From Elmis aenea (Eukaryota; Arthropoda; Insecta; Coleoptera; Elmidae), in contig OX393578.1 in assembly GCA_947652605.1 (NCBI GenBank), positions 52,707,415 through 52,771,414 of the forward strand: a stretch of DNA of 64,000 bases, read 5' to 3'. Numbering within the stretch: position 1 is the stretch's first letter; each line of letters starts with the position of its first letter. The notes under the pieces were generated by a model. That model did not search any database. It had not been told where the DNA came from and saw only the letters and a list, made by a program, of their open reading frames with translations. Shown here piece after piece: positions 11,702 to 63,520 of the stretch. The translations under genes were made by a program, and so were the position numbers.

Positions 11702-13359
11702 AATATTACATAACAAGAGCTGTAAGAAGCATATTACTCACGAGCGCGTAATTGCTATACAACTCGTGTTATGTAGCATATTTTTTCTACGATCACATAA
11801 CACAAGTACGATTTTGACGTAAGCCTACTTTGACATTTCTAGACAAGTGTGCGTTTCGCTTAACGTGCGTTGGGACTCAACTAATGCATGCAGGCTGTAC
11901 TGTAAGTCATTTACATTAGTGGTAGTAGAAAAAATGGTTTATGATTTCGAAATTTATATTTAATGCTAAAGTTGTCGTTACCTATTAAACTATAGAGCAA
12001 CAAAACTTTGTTGTTTTTCCACTTCCGAGTAATTGGATTACATTGTATACAATTTAAATTACACAAAAAATTATTGACAATATTAAACAAATGAAATATA
12101 ATAACAGGAACTATACCTGCATGCGCAAATTATTTAAACTGTGTTTCCACTGTTCGTTTCCATCAAGGTTTTATTTGTTACAACTATAGTTGTTCATGGA
12201 CTGCTACAATTAATTAACTTGGATTATACTTGAGCAATTTTGTAATAAAAAAATATTTTTTCCGCTTGTATAATAATTGTTTACACAAATTACTTCAATA
12301 TTACGACTGCGTAAAAATAAACAAGTTTAATTAACAATAATTTTTTTAAACAATCTATTGTAGAAATGCTAGACCAGTTCCAAGACTATTTAAATAATTA
12401 TACTACATTTAAATAGCATGAAATGTCGATTATAACGATTGTTATTTATAAAATGAAATTGAAAACTGAAGTTATGCATGATTTAATTTAAATAATTCTA
12501 TTCACGTGTGTAGGTTCCTAATTTGTTGTTTATGATAATTGCGTTCTTCGTAACTTGTCTTAATTTGTATAATGGATTTTTTTTAATTGTTTGCCTGTAC
12601 CGAGAATTATTGCATCAAATTGAAGCACCAAATTAAAAACGGCATTAGGCTGGAGTAGCAATCTTTTTTATCGTAAAATTGCAAATAAAATGAACGAAGT
12701 GAAATCTAATTTAATATTGTGTACTAAAAAATGCGCTGAGTTTGTTACAAACGTCCTTAAATAGGTTTAGAAAACAGTTTTGAACCTAAAATAGATTTAA
12801 ATATTTTTTGTTTAGTAATTGTTCTAATTATTTCCAGTTAATTTAGCAGTTAAAATAATAGCTGCAATTATAAATATTCCTTTACGTGTACTTTGTTACT
12901 AAAACGCATTTTTTTAATAACAATAATCATGTATAAACACGAAATCGCATAAATCGCAACGGGCATATGCACCCTTTAAATTTTAAACGACCTTGTAGCC
13001 CTTTAAAATTTAAAGACCATGCGTAAACAGGTGAAGTAGGTGCAATGACCTCGTCCATTCATTGTTTACGTTCTTGATTGACACTTAACCTACAAAACTC
13101 TTGTTTTGCACACAATTTATTCAATATTTCGTAATTTGAACTTAACCACATCTGCCAACTTGTGTAAACTCCTTATACCTCGTACTTTTTTATTCCCTAG
13201 CAAGATTTTGTAGCAGACTTTAATTGAAAGCTTGGAAATCTTTGAAAATAGCATCGAAGACGTGGGGTTGTCAACGATTGGATGTGTAAAAGTATGAAAA
13301 GTACTATTAGGTGCAATCTGGGACAGTTAAGGGCCTAAGATGCCAATATATGATGAAGC
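11702..13359. other. No gene seen; one small palindrome
   Basis: Long AT-rich stretch. Near 11761-11810, actcgtgttatgtagc and its imperfect complement ending acataacacaagt form a small palindrome, probably a MITE remnant. Around 12970-13020 a short inverted pair of the phrase ctttaaa(at)tttaaa is seen. No coding signal. Confidence 0.4.
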
Positions 13360-14157
13360 CATGTCTCGTAAACGGTAAGAGTTACGACTTCGGTTAAATT
13401 AGGGCAAAGTGGTATATTCAGGTGCTTAATAATTCGAAGCAAACAGAACTTATCTAGCTGTTTTAGTTTTTGAGATGTAGGGAAAAAAGTAAAAAGTGAA
13501 TTTTTGTTTTTTGCCCGTAACTTTTTCATTTGATGTCGAATTTAATTTCTGTTAAAATTTTTCATGGACACTTCTTGCAAGGAATCAGAATCTCCAATTA
13601 TATTTTCCGTGCGACGTTACGTTTTTTAGAAACTATCATCAGGTCAATTTTTTCTTATGGACGCTATATCTGATTTTGACGCCAATTTGTAGAGCATTTT
13701 TTCTGAATTCGACAATGTATAACACTTGGGACTTTTTTGAAACAATTGTTGTTAAAAATGGCAAAAACAAATATTTTATTTAAATGCTCTACACATTGGC
13801 GTTAAAACCAGATATAGCGTCCATAAGAAAAAATTGACCTGATGATGGTTTAAAAAAAACGAAACGTCGCACAGAAAATATAATTGGAGATTCTGATTAC
13901 TTGCAAAAAGGGGCCAGGAAAAAGTTTTAACAGAAATGAAATTCGACATCAAATGAAAAAGTTACGGGCAAAAAACAAAAATCCACTTTTTTACTTTTTC
14001 CCCTATATCTCAAAAACTAAAAAAGCTAGATAAGTTCTGTTTGCGTCAAATTATTAAGCACCTGAATATACAACTTTGCCCTAATTGAATCGAAGTCGTA
14101 ACTCTTATTGTTTACGAGATCCCCATAGTGGCCCTCGAAAAACGAGAACCCTGTATA
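13360..14157. repeat. Foldback element C, about 0.8 kb
   Basis: Large palindrome. Left-arm phrases (gtctcgtaaacgg, agagttacgactt, gcccgtaactttttcattt, cgctatatctgatttt) reappear reverse-complemented between about 13800 and 14120. The right end is gagaaccctgtatat; the left terminal bases have decayed. The right arm contains cctgatgatgg followed by acgaaacgtcgcac; the left arm has its complement. Confidence 0.85.
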
Positions 14158-14467
14158 TGCTTTTTAACTGTATACAGTTACTATATTTTAATAGTTAAAT
14201 AATTTGCCATTAATGCTTTTGTTACCTAAAAGTAATTGTTTTTAAATTAAAAATGTTGTGATGCTCAATATCGAATACCAAAATCATTTTTAAAATGTAG
14301 ATAAGCGATTGAAAACAAAATTTAAAGAAACAAAATATGTCTTTAAAGTAATACGTTTTACAAATACATAAATAACAGCTGAAGTGTTGTTTACATTGGA
14401 AATTTACAACAAATAACAATTGATAAAATTTAAAACAATTGCTTTACAATAGGAAATAATTCTTTTC

Positions 14468-17400
14468 TTATATTCTAGCAGAGGCTTGTAGAACTTTTCT
14501 TGATAAACGCATCAATCCTGATACAGGATCCCTGCCAAAATATTTTACTTGCATTTGTTGGCCTACTTCGATACCTAGTACTGACGGATGTGCTACCTGC
14601 AATTGAATTAAAAATGAATCAAACTCGGCAATATTAGGAGAAAAAACTGGGATAGTTTTACAAACTGTTTATTCTTAAGTTAATTAAATTAGAACAGTGT
14701 TTCTCAAAGTGTGGTACGCGGACCCCTAGGGGTCCCTGAACTCTTCTGAAGGGGCCCCCGAGCCTTTTTATATTATTCTCGGAAATCATCCAAATATAAC
14801 AATACAACAAAAATATTGTCTACAAAACATTTCTTTGGGGTACTCTGTAAGCCTTTTATTTTGGAAGCGGTCCTCAAAGCAGGGCCGGATTCAGACTTGA
14901 TAAGGTCCTAAGCTATTTGAGATATGGGGCCCTTTACAAGTCCAGATATTACAATTACAAATAATGCTGCAGTATATGTGACAATTGCTCACTCAGACAA
15001 TTTTTTTTGGGGGCCCCCACTGCCTCAAAGTAAAAAGTTTGAGAAACACTGAAATAGAAAATATAATACAAAAAAATTCACCTTTCTTTGGTCGAGCTGA
15101 GAATTGTGGAGCAGAGCGGGTGGCATGCCCGGATATAACGTAACCATTACACCTATATCTCTTAACTCTACAATAGTGGCATTGTAAATGCCACCGAATT
15201 CTAGTTCAGGGGCTCGTTCCGTATTCAACAATTTCGTTATTACTTCCTGAGCTTCGTCCATAGCTTGTTGACTAGGAGCAAACGCTAGAAATGATGTGTC
15301 GTCTTCTTGCGATATCTAGAAGTCATTAACAGCGAAACAAAATTAAATTAGGAACTCCGTTATTTATTTTAATTTGCATTCTGAATACTTACATGTACAC
15401 CGGTTTGATACAATAATTTCTTCAGGTTGATACCTCCGACGCCTAATAATCGTGCCCTTTTATGAGCTTCAACTTGTAATTTTTTAATCACTGGCCAATT
15501 TTCTTTCTTTTCTATTCTGTTCGGAAAAAATTGATTATTTTATTAAATTACATTTCATTAACGTATTAATTCAAAATTACACAAAGCAGCAGTTAGTTTT
15601 AAAATACATGTTAATCCCTAAAACTAGGCAATATCAGCATTAATAGTGCTGGGATTTTGCATAGTTTTCTAGTTAACAATTGTTGCTTTGTGCAATCAGG
15701 CTTAAATATAACAACCAGGGACCCAGACCGGACCGTTAAAAGACCGTAACCGGACCGGACCTTTCTGAAAATATGACGAACCGAAACCGAAACGTTATGT
15801 AAGGACCGTAAACCGGACCAAAACCGGTAATTTTTTCGGTCCGGACCGAAATTTTCGGCAAAGATCGCGAACTGTCGGTTGTCGCGTCGGTTACCAATGA
15901 AATGAATGATACTTTTTGTTGTTTTAAACATGGTAATAAATATAATAAGCAGGCGATAATATTATACAGTTCATTCATATTTAAAAATAGTAATAAATTC
16001 CATAAAAAACTCTCTTCACTTGATCTGTACCATTTTATTAAAAAAATAGTATCAGAACGAATACCCGCTTTATTGTGTACGAATGACCGATACCCGACCC
16101 GCTACCCGCAAAATTCAACATGTTATACCCGCAACCCGACCCGCTACCCGCAAACTTCATTATTTAAAGACCCGCAACCCGACCCGCGTTGCGGGTAACC
16201 CGCGGGTCCCGACCCGACTGCAGGACTCTAATGCTTACTACTTGCAATAATTTTTTAAGCACTTTTAATGCTTCGAGCACAATGCTTCGAGCACTTTCTA
16301 AAACAGATGCTCGATGCTTAAAGCACCAAGCACTTTCTTGAACACTTGGTACTTATTAAGCACTTAAGAAAGACAGTGCTTAATAAGCATTTTTTAAATT
16401 TATATATGCTTACTGCATAGTATTTAATCCTTAACATGTATGCTACAAGACTGTTTAAATTTTAAATTTCTCTTAAGCATTTCCAAAATGCTCAATGCTT
16501 GCTGCTTAATTTTTTTAAGCACTTGGCTCAGTGCTTGATGCTTTTAAGCATTTTTAAAAACCAAAGTACTTACTGCTTAATTAGATCAAGCACTTACACA
16601 AGTGCTTGAATGCTCGGTGCTTCAAGCACTTTGGGTCGGTGCTTTGCCCAGCTCTGGTAGATAATAATGTTTTTCTAAGCATATTACTGTTTATTTGATA
16701 TAATGTCCTTAAAACAGCTAATCTTAAAAAGACAGTTGAATACAATAACGGATGAATTAAGATTAGCTCTTTTAAGGACAGTTCATCAAATTAAAAGAAA
16801 CATACCTAGGTAAACATTATTATCTATCTTCAACGTGCACATCATTTTTTTTGTTAGATTTGATAGTAATAATAAATGAAAAATCGTTAATTATTATAAA
16901 CTGTAAAAACTATCTTAAATCCTTTAAGTTTTAATTATTTTTTTGTGTTAAATTAAGTACAGCTAGCTTATTTACAATGTTTTGTTTTGTTTTCAATTGC
17001 CACTTTGATTAAATTTAATTTAATACCATAATATTGTAATTTAGGGTAGATAAAAACCATGATTTAAAAAAAATCGATTTATTTAATTAAAATCAAATTT
17101 TTTTGATTTAAATCAAACGTACCATATGAATTTAGTAATACCTTTGGTTTTGTCAAATTTTAAGAAAAGTAATAAAAATAGATATGACAACCCATACATT
17201 TTTGAAATCAGAAAAAAATAAGCTCTTTAATGAACCATAGCTATTATGGTTGCCATTAAAAAAAAAAAGCAAGTTTGGCTTATATCTCAAAAACCGAGTG
17301 TACCATGACTGTTTAGATATTTTTTTCTAGCTCTACGTACAATTATCTACAGGATTCATTTTACAGTTTGGTTTTACCATAGGTGGCTATGGAATTATTT

Positions 17401-20400
17401 AACATTGAAAAAATAGCCTGTTTTTCGTTTTTTTTTTAAATATTTAAAAAAGTTGAAGATGTAGGTCGAATGTCAAAATGGCATTAAATTTGTCTTGAAA
17501 TTCTGCTAAACTTTGCTAATTTAACCGACCATGTAACTCTTATAATAACAAAGTTACCCATACATGTAGATATGTATATGTAGACTATGATTATGGCCAC
17601 CCTGTATATTATGTTTTTTTAATTAAGAAAATAAAATTTTGTTTTATTATAAATATTTTATTGTACTCATGTAATCAGTGATTTAAATTTATGATTTAAA
17701 AAAAAATCACTTGATTTAATTCGTGATTTAATCAATTGATTTGATTTAAATCTGCTTAACCCTGAGTAATGACTTACTTATTTTTAAAGATAAACCTAAC
17801 AACCCATACATCATTAAACCTAGAATATATTTTTTTTAATGGTGTCAGCCAACTACAACCTGTTTTTAAAATAAGAAATTTGATGCTAAAACAACAAAAA
17901 CAAATTAAGATGGGTAAAATTTATTAACCTGATTATGTAGAAAAATATTTTGAGTATGATTTCAAATAAGCAAGTTAAAGGTAAAAATTTAAAACATAAT
18001 TTTTTTCTTTTTTATCAATAGCACAAAAACTATAACTTTTCCAATTTTTTTTTCATAGAATAGCTGCTCTTAAATCATAGATCATTTTGATCCATTTAAG
18101 CAACTCTGGATCTCCTACCGTTTACGTGCACGTTAACTGAGACACCCTGTTTAGGAGACTATTTATTATTCAGTAAAAAGCTTTTTTTAACCCTTTTGCT
18201 GGGGGAACCGTAATAATCCGCATTTATTTTTTGTGTCCCATATGCGGGAACCGTAATATTACGCGAGCGTAACCCACAAACTCCATAAGACCCTAAAAAC
18301 GCCGCACTCCAGGCAGTAACTTTTCCAACAAGTGCTGCAGCGAAATAGTTAATCCTTTGATAAGGCAATACAACTTACATTTTTTTTATAATTCTGATGC
18401 AACTAGGCTTTGAACTTATTCCTTTATAAAAAAGATAATTATTTATATATTAATTAATGAATCACTTAAATAATTCAAGCTTTTATCGCGGAAATAATTA
18501 AAACTTAATTGACTTAAAAACTGATTTAAACTAAAAATTATTATTTACTCATTAATTAAAACTTTAAATACCTTGGCTTGTCTATACACCTATGCATAAT
18601 GTCCAGGATTTGTGATTTCGCTTCAGTTGCTTTTTGAATCGCTTCCATGACGATTTTTAACGGCAACCCAGGTATTTTAATATCTACCTGTAACGCTGTT
18701 ATTCCTTTTTTCGTTCCTGCCAATTTAAAATCCATATCGCCTATGTAGTCTTCTATGCCCTAATATAATAAAATATTAATTATATTACGAAAAAATTGTT
18801 AATTACAGTAGAGTTAATCATTAGATCAAAATAAGAATGAAATAGAATTAGGAGGTAATCAGGTACGTCGAAAAATCATGAACTTAACGAATTTGGAGAA
18901 TCTTAACTGTATTATTCAAGCATTTTCTTACCAAAATGTCTGTTAGTATTCGGTAGTCTTCGATGTGTTTCGTATCATTATTTGTATATCTTGAAACAAG
19001 ACCTATTGCAACACCTGCAGCTGGTGCCGTTAGAGGTACACCAGCGTCCATCAATGCTAAACTACCGCCGCATACACTTGCCATTGAACTGGAACCTAAA
19101 GATCATTTAAACCATCTATGGTTAACTACGAATCACTTTTGTAGGTATTAACTGTTGTTTGAGCTGAACTAAACTTACCGTTAGATTCCAATACTTCAGA
19201 AGTCAAACGGATCGTAAAGGGAAAATCATTGGGAACAACGGGATACAATCCTTTTTCGGCTAAAGCCCCATGGCCCATTTCACGCCTCCCCAACGGTCCC
19301 ATTTTTCCAGTTTCTTTAGTTGCGAATGGTGGAAATTCGTAATGCAGGAAAAAATTCTTTTCTTTTAATCCACTACAAACATTAAAAAAATTAAGCCGTG
19401 TCTGTTGAGAAAATTTTAATACTGGTTATTAGCCGCGATTAGCCTCTACAGAGTGGACCAAATGTTTTACGGGGTATCTCGTTTACCGCAATAGATAGCG
19501 AAAATCTGATTTCGGTCTCTTGCGCTATTTTTTTGAGAAAATAACGCCTATGCAATCAGATTTTTTCTATCGGATTCCATTTTGGCACTACATACCAAAA
19601 TTGAAATTTCATTATTTTTGAAAATTTGCTGTAACTTCTCTATTTATTAAATTAAAACAAAATGTTATATAGGTTTTTTATACAAATTTTTATGCTTAAT
19701 TTAGAAACAAAAGTACATTTTTTTTAGCCATCTTGACATTTGAGATATGCAGTAAACTTACATTTTTTTTAAATGGAAACCCTACTTGGCCATGATTTTA
19801 TGTGAAAGAGTATTTGTTTACCTTTTCAAAAATATATAGTTTTATATATTTGTGGCAAAAAATAACCGAGATATGGAAAATTTTGTAAAAATTCGATCAT
19901 CCAAGTTTGCCATGATTTCGTAAACAAGTGATGAAAGGAAATCCGTGTATTTTTTTGTATTTCATAACTGTTTATTGTGGTATTGTGAACATGGCTAAAT
20001 TTAAACTTTTTGAAAAGTTTAATAGAAGTATGTTAGAATATTACTTTGTAAGTGATAAAAACGTAGCGGTTGCTGCAGAATTTACTTGGCAATGACGTTT
20101 AGTTGTTTAACAATTGCAAACATCACTTGTTTATCAAATCATGGCAAACTTTGATGATCGAATTTTTACAAAATTGGCCATATCTCGGTTATTTTTTGCA
20201 ACAAATATATAAAACTATATATTTTTGAAAAGCTAAAAAAATATTCTTTCACATAAAGTCATGGCCGACTAGGATTTCTATTTAAAAATATATGTTAACT
20301 CCATATCTCGAAAGTCAAGATGGCTAAAAAAAATTTGTTTTTAAATTAAGCATAAAAATCTGTATAAAAAACCTATATAACATTTTGTTTTAATTTAATA

Positions 20401-22017
20401 GAGAAGTTACAGCAAATTTTCAAAAATAATAAAATTTCAATTTTCGTCTGTAGTATCAAAATAGAATTCGATAGAAAAAATCTGATTGCATAGGCGTTAT
20501 TTTCTCAAAAAAATAGCCCAAGAGACCGAAATCAGATTTTCGCTATCTATTGCGGTAACCAAGATACCCCGTAAAACACTCGAATTTGGTCCACCCTGTA
20601 CATTAACAATACTTTTACATAATTTATTTTGGGCAAATTTTAGCGATTGCATTTTAATATCTATCAAAACCCATGGCTCCACTGCTCCGCGCTCCAGCTC
20701 CGCTCCAAACCCCTGAAATAACGTGATAAGAAATGCTCACCTAGTTAACATAGCAATAGGATCTAGTTTCATGGCACTGTCCGGGGAATCAAGGGTAACT
20801 GTGCAAAAAACCTGTGTTTGGCCCCTTTGAAATAGTGCGCTACCGTGCAGTGGTTTGTACAAATTAACTTGACACGAAATGTCCCTCAGCTGGTCAAATT
20901 CTCGACCGTCGCACCTTTTTTCTTCTTCGAATATCAAATTGCGAAAAATCTGTTTCGTAACTTTACTAAAACATTCCGTAGTTAAATTGAAATCGATTCC
21001 TGGAAAACTACTGGCGATTTTCTCTACAACGTCGGTTCTAACGGCACTAATTGCGATGTCTCGACTTAGTTTATCGTGCGAATAGTTTTTTAATATTTCA
21101 CGAACTCTCATTTGCATTAATAAAGTGATTGCTTCTGTAACTTCCTTAGACAGTTCCGGGGGCTGTTCGAGTGACCGTTTCGGCTTACCGAAATTTTTCT
21201 GTAATTTTTCGATACCGTTTATGATCGATTGCGCTTCTTTCGTTCCGATTTTTATGGCTTTAAGTAAATCTTGCTGTAAAATATTGTTGCCGTTTCCTTC
21301 TAGCATGACAACTAAATTTTGTTTCGTTGCCGTAACGACTAAATTTAGGCTAGATGATTGTAATTCTTTGCGGGTAGGATTAATTACTAGTTCGCCATCT
21401 ATGAGGCCCATTCTAACGGCTCCTACTGGACCGTTCCATGGTATATCACTTACGCATAATGCTGCTGAGGCAGCATTAATAGCAATTACGTCTGGATTAT
21501 TTACACTATCTACGGCCAACATATTACATATTATTTGGGTTTCGAAATTAAAATTTTCCGGAAATAAAGGTCGTAAACTGCGATCAATTAATCTAGAAGT
21601 TAAAATTTCTCTTTCTGTTGGCCCCAATTCTCTTCTTAAGAAATTGGTTGGTATTCTACCAGCAGCTGCTGACTTTTGTCGATAATCAACAGCTAATGGT
21701 AAAAAGTTAGACGTTGAAGGTTTAGTTTTGCAAACTGCGGTTACCATGACTGAAGTATCACCCAACGTACCAACGGCAGATCCATCAGAAAACCGCGCAA
21801 ATTTTCCGGTGGAAAGTTTCAAATGTTTCCTGTTTAACAGATAAAAATTGCGAATATAACCTAGCTAATCATGTTCTAAACATACCTACCCGTTGGAAAA
21901 CGGTATATCAAGCTCCGGAATTTTGATATTTTCACTGTACAGTCTTAACCATTGATTATTTGACGATATTACTTTACATTTACTTAAAAATCTGTGATAA
22001 TTCGTAAAATAATGCAT
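14468..22017 (-). CDS. PNPT1: Polyribonucleotide nucleotidyltransferase (mitochondrial PNPase), complete, 8 exons
   Basis: Phosphorolytic 3'-5' exoribonuclease, a ring trimer of mitochondria. Exons: 22017-21890, 21829-20741, 19372-19179, 19095-18932, 18759-18572, 15516-15393, 15315-15082, 14596-14468; the total is 2250 nt (749 codons plus stop), with all junctions GT/AG and in phase. The first exon ([13 protein letters not shown]...) is basic and lacks acidic residues, fitting a mitochondrial presequence. Exon 2 has the first RNase PH core ([36 protein letters not shown]) and the helical linker; exons 2-5 have the second core ([48 protein letters not shown] with the expected acidic residues near 533-535); exon 6 has the KH motif VGGINLKKL; exons 7-8 have the S1 domain ([36 protein letters not shown]). 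Slightly shorter than the human 783 residues. It is divergent with the myosin gene. Confidence 0.97.
14695..15051. mobile_element. hAT MITE (CAGTGTTTCTCAAA) in PNPT1 intron 7
   Basis: Terminal inverted repeats cagtgtttctcaaagtg (14695) and tttgagaaacactg (to 15051), followed inside by the gtccgcggacccct type of hairpin. Flanks aattagaa and aaatagaa match at 7 of 8 positions, a hAT-size duplication. A second repeat beginning cagggccggattcagac is embedded near 14881. The element ends only 30 bp from the exon 7 donor. A sister copy lies at 28701-28907. Confidence 0.85.
15700..16657. repeat. Composite of three hAT-type ends with degenerate short-motif arrays (PNPT1 intron 5)
   Basis: Three adjoining blocks: 15715-15865 with arrays of ccggacc and aaccgg; 16078-16230 with arrays of acccgacccgc and acccgcaa ending gcgggtcccgacccgactg then caggactcta; and 16231-16656 with a dozen agcactt/aagcact motifs ending ggtgctttgcccagctctg. 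Such motif-saturated subterminal regions and tagagtcctg- or cagagctgggc-type ends are familiar from hAT MITEs. No transposase is seen. Confidence 0.6.
17042..17764. mobile_element. hAT-like repeat with GATTTAAATC arrays, split by another repeat
   Basis: Left part agggtagataaaaacc then repeated gatttaaa/atcgattt units to 17125; right part 17690-17760 carries the inverted array (gatttaatcaattgattt, gatttaaatctgcttaaccct). Between them, 17220-17608 ends in gccaccctgtatatt and looks like one arm of a foldback element inserted into the array. Lies in PNPT1 intron 5. Confidence 0.55.
17765..18571. other. PNPT1 intron 5 remainder; solo repeat ends
   Basis: No exon. A right terminus tgagacaccctgttta at 18138-18153 preceded by tcctaccgtttacgtgcacg is a solo end of the cagggtg class. 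At 18188-18290, aacccttttgctggggg and repeated gggaaccgtaat blocks resemble part of a piggyBac-like MITE. Confidence 0.45.
19447..20600. repeat. Foldback element D in PNPT1 intron 2
   Basis: Left end tacagagtggaccaaatg and right end caaatttggtccaccctgta type, pairing along both arms (acggggtatctcg with its complement; gatagcgaaaatctgatttc with its complement near 20530). Inside, the phrase ataaccgagatatgg occurs in both arms. A non-palindromic centre (about 19991-20095) encodes a short frame starting [11 protein letters not shown] and containing [13 protein letters not shown], shared with the truncated copy at 615-1432. Confidence 0.85.
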
Positions 22018-22750
22018 GTTTCTATGACCGGTCGGTTAGTATTGTCATAAGCACATGTTATGACAGTTGCGGAATGAGTTATTGGAGCTACGGGGCATCA
22101 TGGCTACGGCCCATTATCCATGTAGGGTGTTTGATCTACTGGCTATTAGTTATATCCGCGTCTACGGTTTAATATCCCAACATCACATCATAACTATTGC
22201 TCATTATACCTAATGCTTACAGATGTTAAAGCGTATTTATACTAAAATACGTGTATTACAAAAATATTAGCGAATAGATAATTACTGTGATGTTTATAAT
22301 TATTGGTTAAAATAAATTATTTCTGGTACTATATTAATATATTGCAATGCCGCTCGCATAAAATAGGGGGGAACCCATGAAAAATGTATTTTTGATTTGA
22401 ATTTTTAGTTTATTAATAATTTATTATTATTATTAATTGTTATTGATAAATGTTTGTTCTTTTTTTCTTCGTTGTTATCGAAAGGCTTTGTTTATTGTTT
22501 ATGTCTGCAACTAGTTTATTAAATTACATAGCTACAATAAAATTTCGGAGCCATTCGTTGGGGCGAATATGTGCGATACCCTGCGCTTATTCATTCCTCG
22601 TGCTGTTTCATTCTCGTTGTAACGGTGGGAGAGAGACGATGTTTGTGTGTATCGGGCAGTGTACCGGTTCAAAAAAATGGTTTTAGTAACAATATAATAT
22701 TTTTTGTGTATGAAAAGGTGCGCTTAAGAGTTCTATGATTAATTTACACG
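22018..22750. promoter_or_regulatory. Head-to-head intergenic region of PNPT1 and the myosin
   Basis: The start codons of the minus-strand PNPT1 (22017) and plus-strand myosin (22751) are only 733 bp apart, so both transcription starts and 5' leaders must lie here. The flanks (22030-22200 and 22540-22670) are richer in G+C and CpG than the AT-rich centre (22200-22540). No TATA box can be singled out and no initiator can be proved. A shared bidirectional promoter is an inference from spacing. Confidence 0.6.
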
Positions 22751-62957
<40,207 letters not shown>

Positions 62958-63036
62958 GTACGTTTTCAATTGTTTATAATTCGTCGCCCTAGCAGTTGTT
63001 TTGTTCCATAGCACATCTTTTTAAGAAAATCGACTC
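62958..63036. other. Last myosin intron in the window, start
   Basis: The exon 18 donor g|gtacgt is in phase 1. The next exon must encode the remainder of the second MyTH4 domain, and I do not see it before the window ends. Confidence 0.6.
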
Positions 63037-63520
63037 CAACAAACTTGATTTTCATCTAGTTATTAGATATGTTAAATAAATGAAAACCTTTTTTTTTCCA
63101 AATAAATACATTGTTTATGTAAATAACATAATCACAGCTTAATATAACATTCAGCTCGGGCACTTTCTCTATGAGAACGGTTTGCGCCGATCCACACGCG
63201 CTACTTCTTAGCCCCACTTTTGAAATTAAAACAACACAAAGGTGGTATTGAAATCATTATACAGTTAAATCTGTTATGTGGACATCGGTTTTTAATACTG
63301 CGCTGTTATTGCTCACTTGCGATAATATGCAAATATTTTAAGTCCGGCCCCGACTTCTATTCTCAGTGCGAGAGAAATAACGCTAGTGGACCGAAAACGA
63401 CCAGATCAAAAATGCCGTCTGAGAGTGCCCGAGCTGTATAAGCTGTGCCATAATCATGTAATACATTTTTGAAATTAGAAAAAAAGTTCTAGCTAATTAG
63501 ATGAAAATCAAGTTTGTCAA
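63037..63520. repeat. Palindromic MITE, also the core module of element L; split by a nested element
   Basis: caacaaacttgattttcatc with tagttattagatatgtt at the left and agctaattagatgaaaatca with agtttgtc at the right, inverted. The same module forms the inner part of element L at 50930-51100. Here it is interrupted at 63135-63446. Confidence 0.8.
63135..63446. mobile_element. Nested DNA element with CACAGCTTA / AGCTCGGGCACT ends
   Basis: The left end cacagcttaatataaca then agctcgggcactttctc and the right end gagagtgcccgagctgtat then aagctgtg are inverted with small gaps. cataatc flanks both sides (63126-63133 and 63449-63455), a probable target duplication. The interior is GC-richer than the surroundings, with agccccactt and gtccggccccgac. 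No transposase. Confidence 0.7.

Noticed and set aside
15902..16198. 98-codon ORF with repeated PTRYPQ motifs
   Set aside because: The repetition comes from the acccgctacccgc transposon array rather than from a protein; no homologous fold.
21125..21685. 186-codon plus-strand ORF opposite PNPT1 exon 2
   Set aside because: It is the antisense shadow of a highly conserved coding exon.
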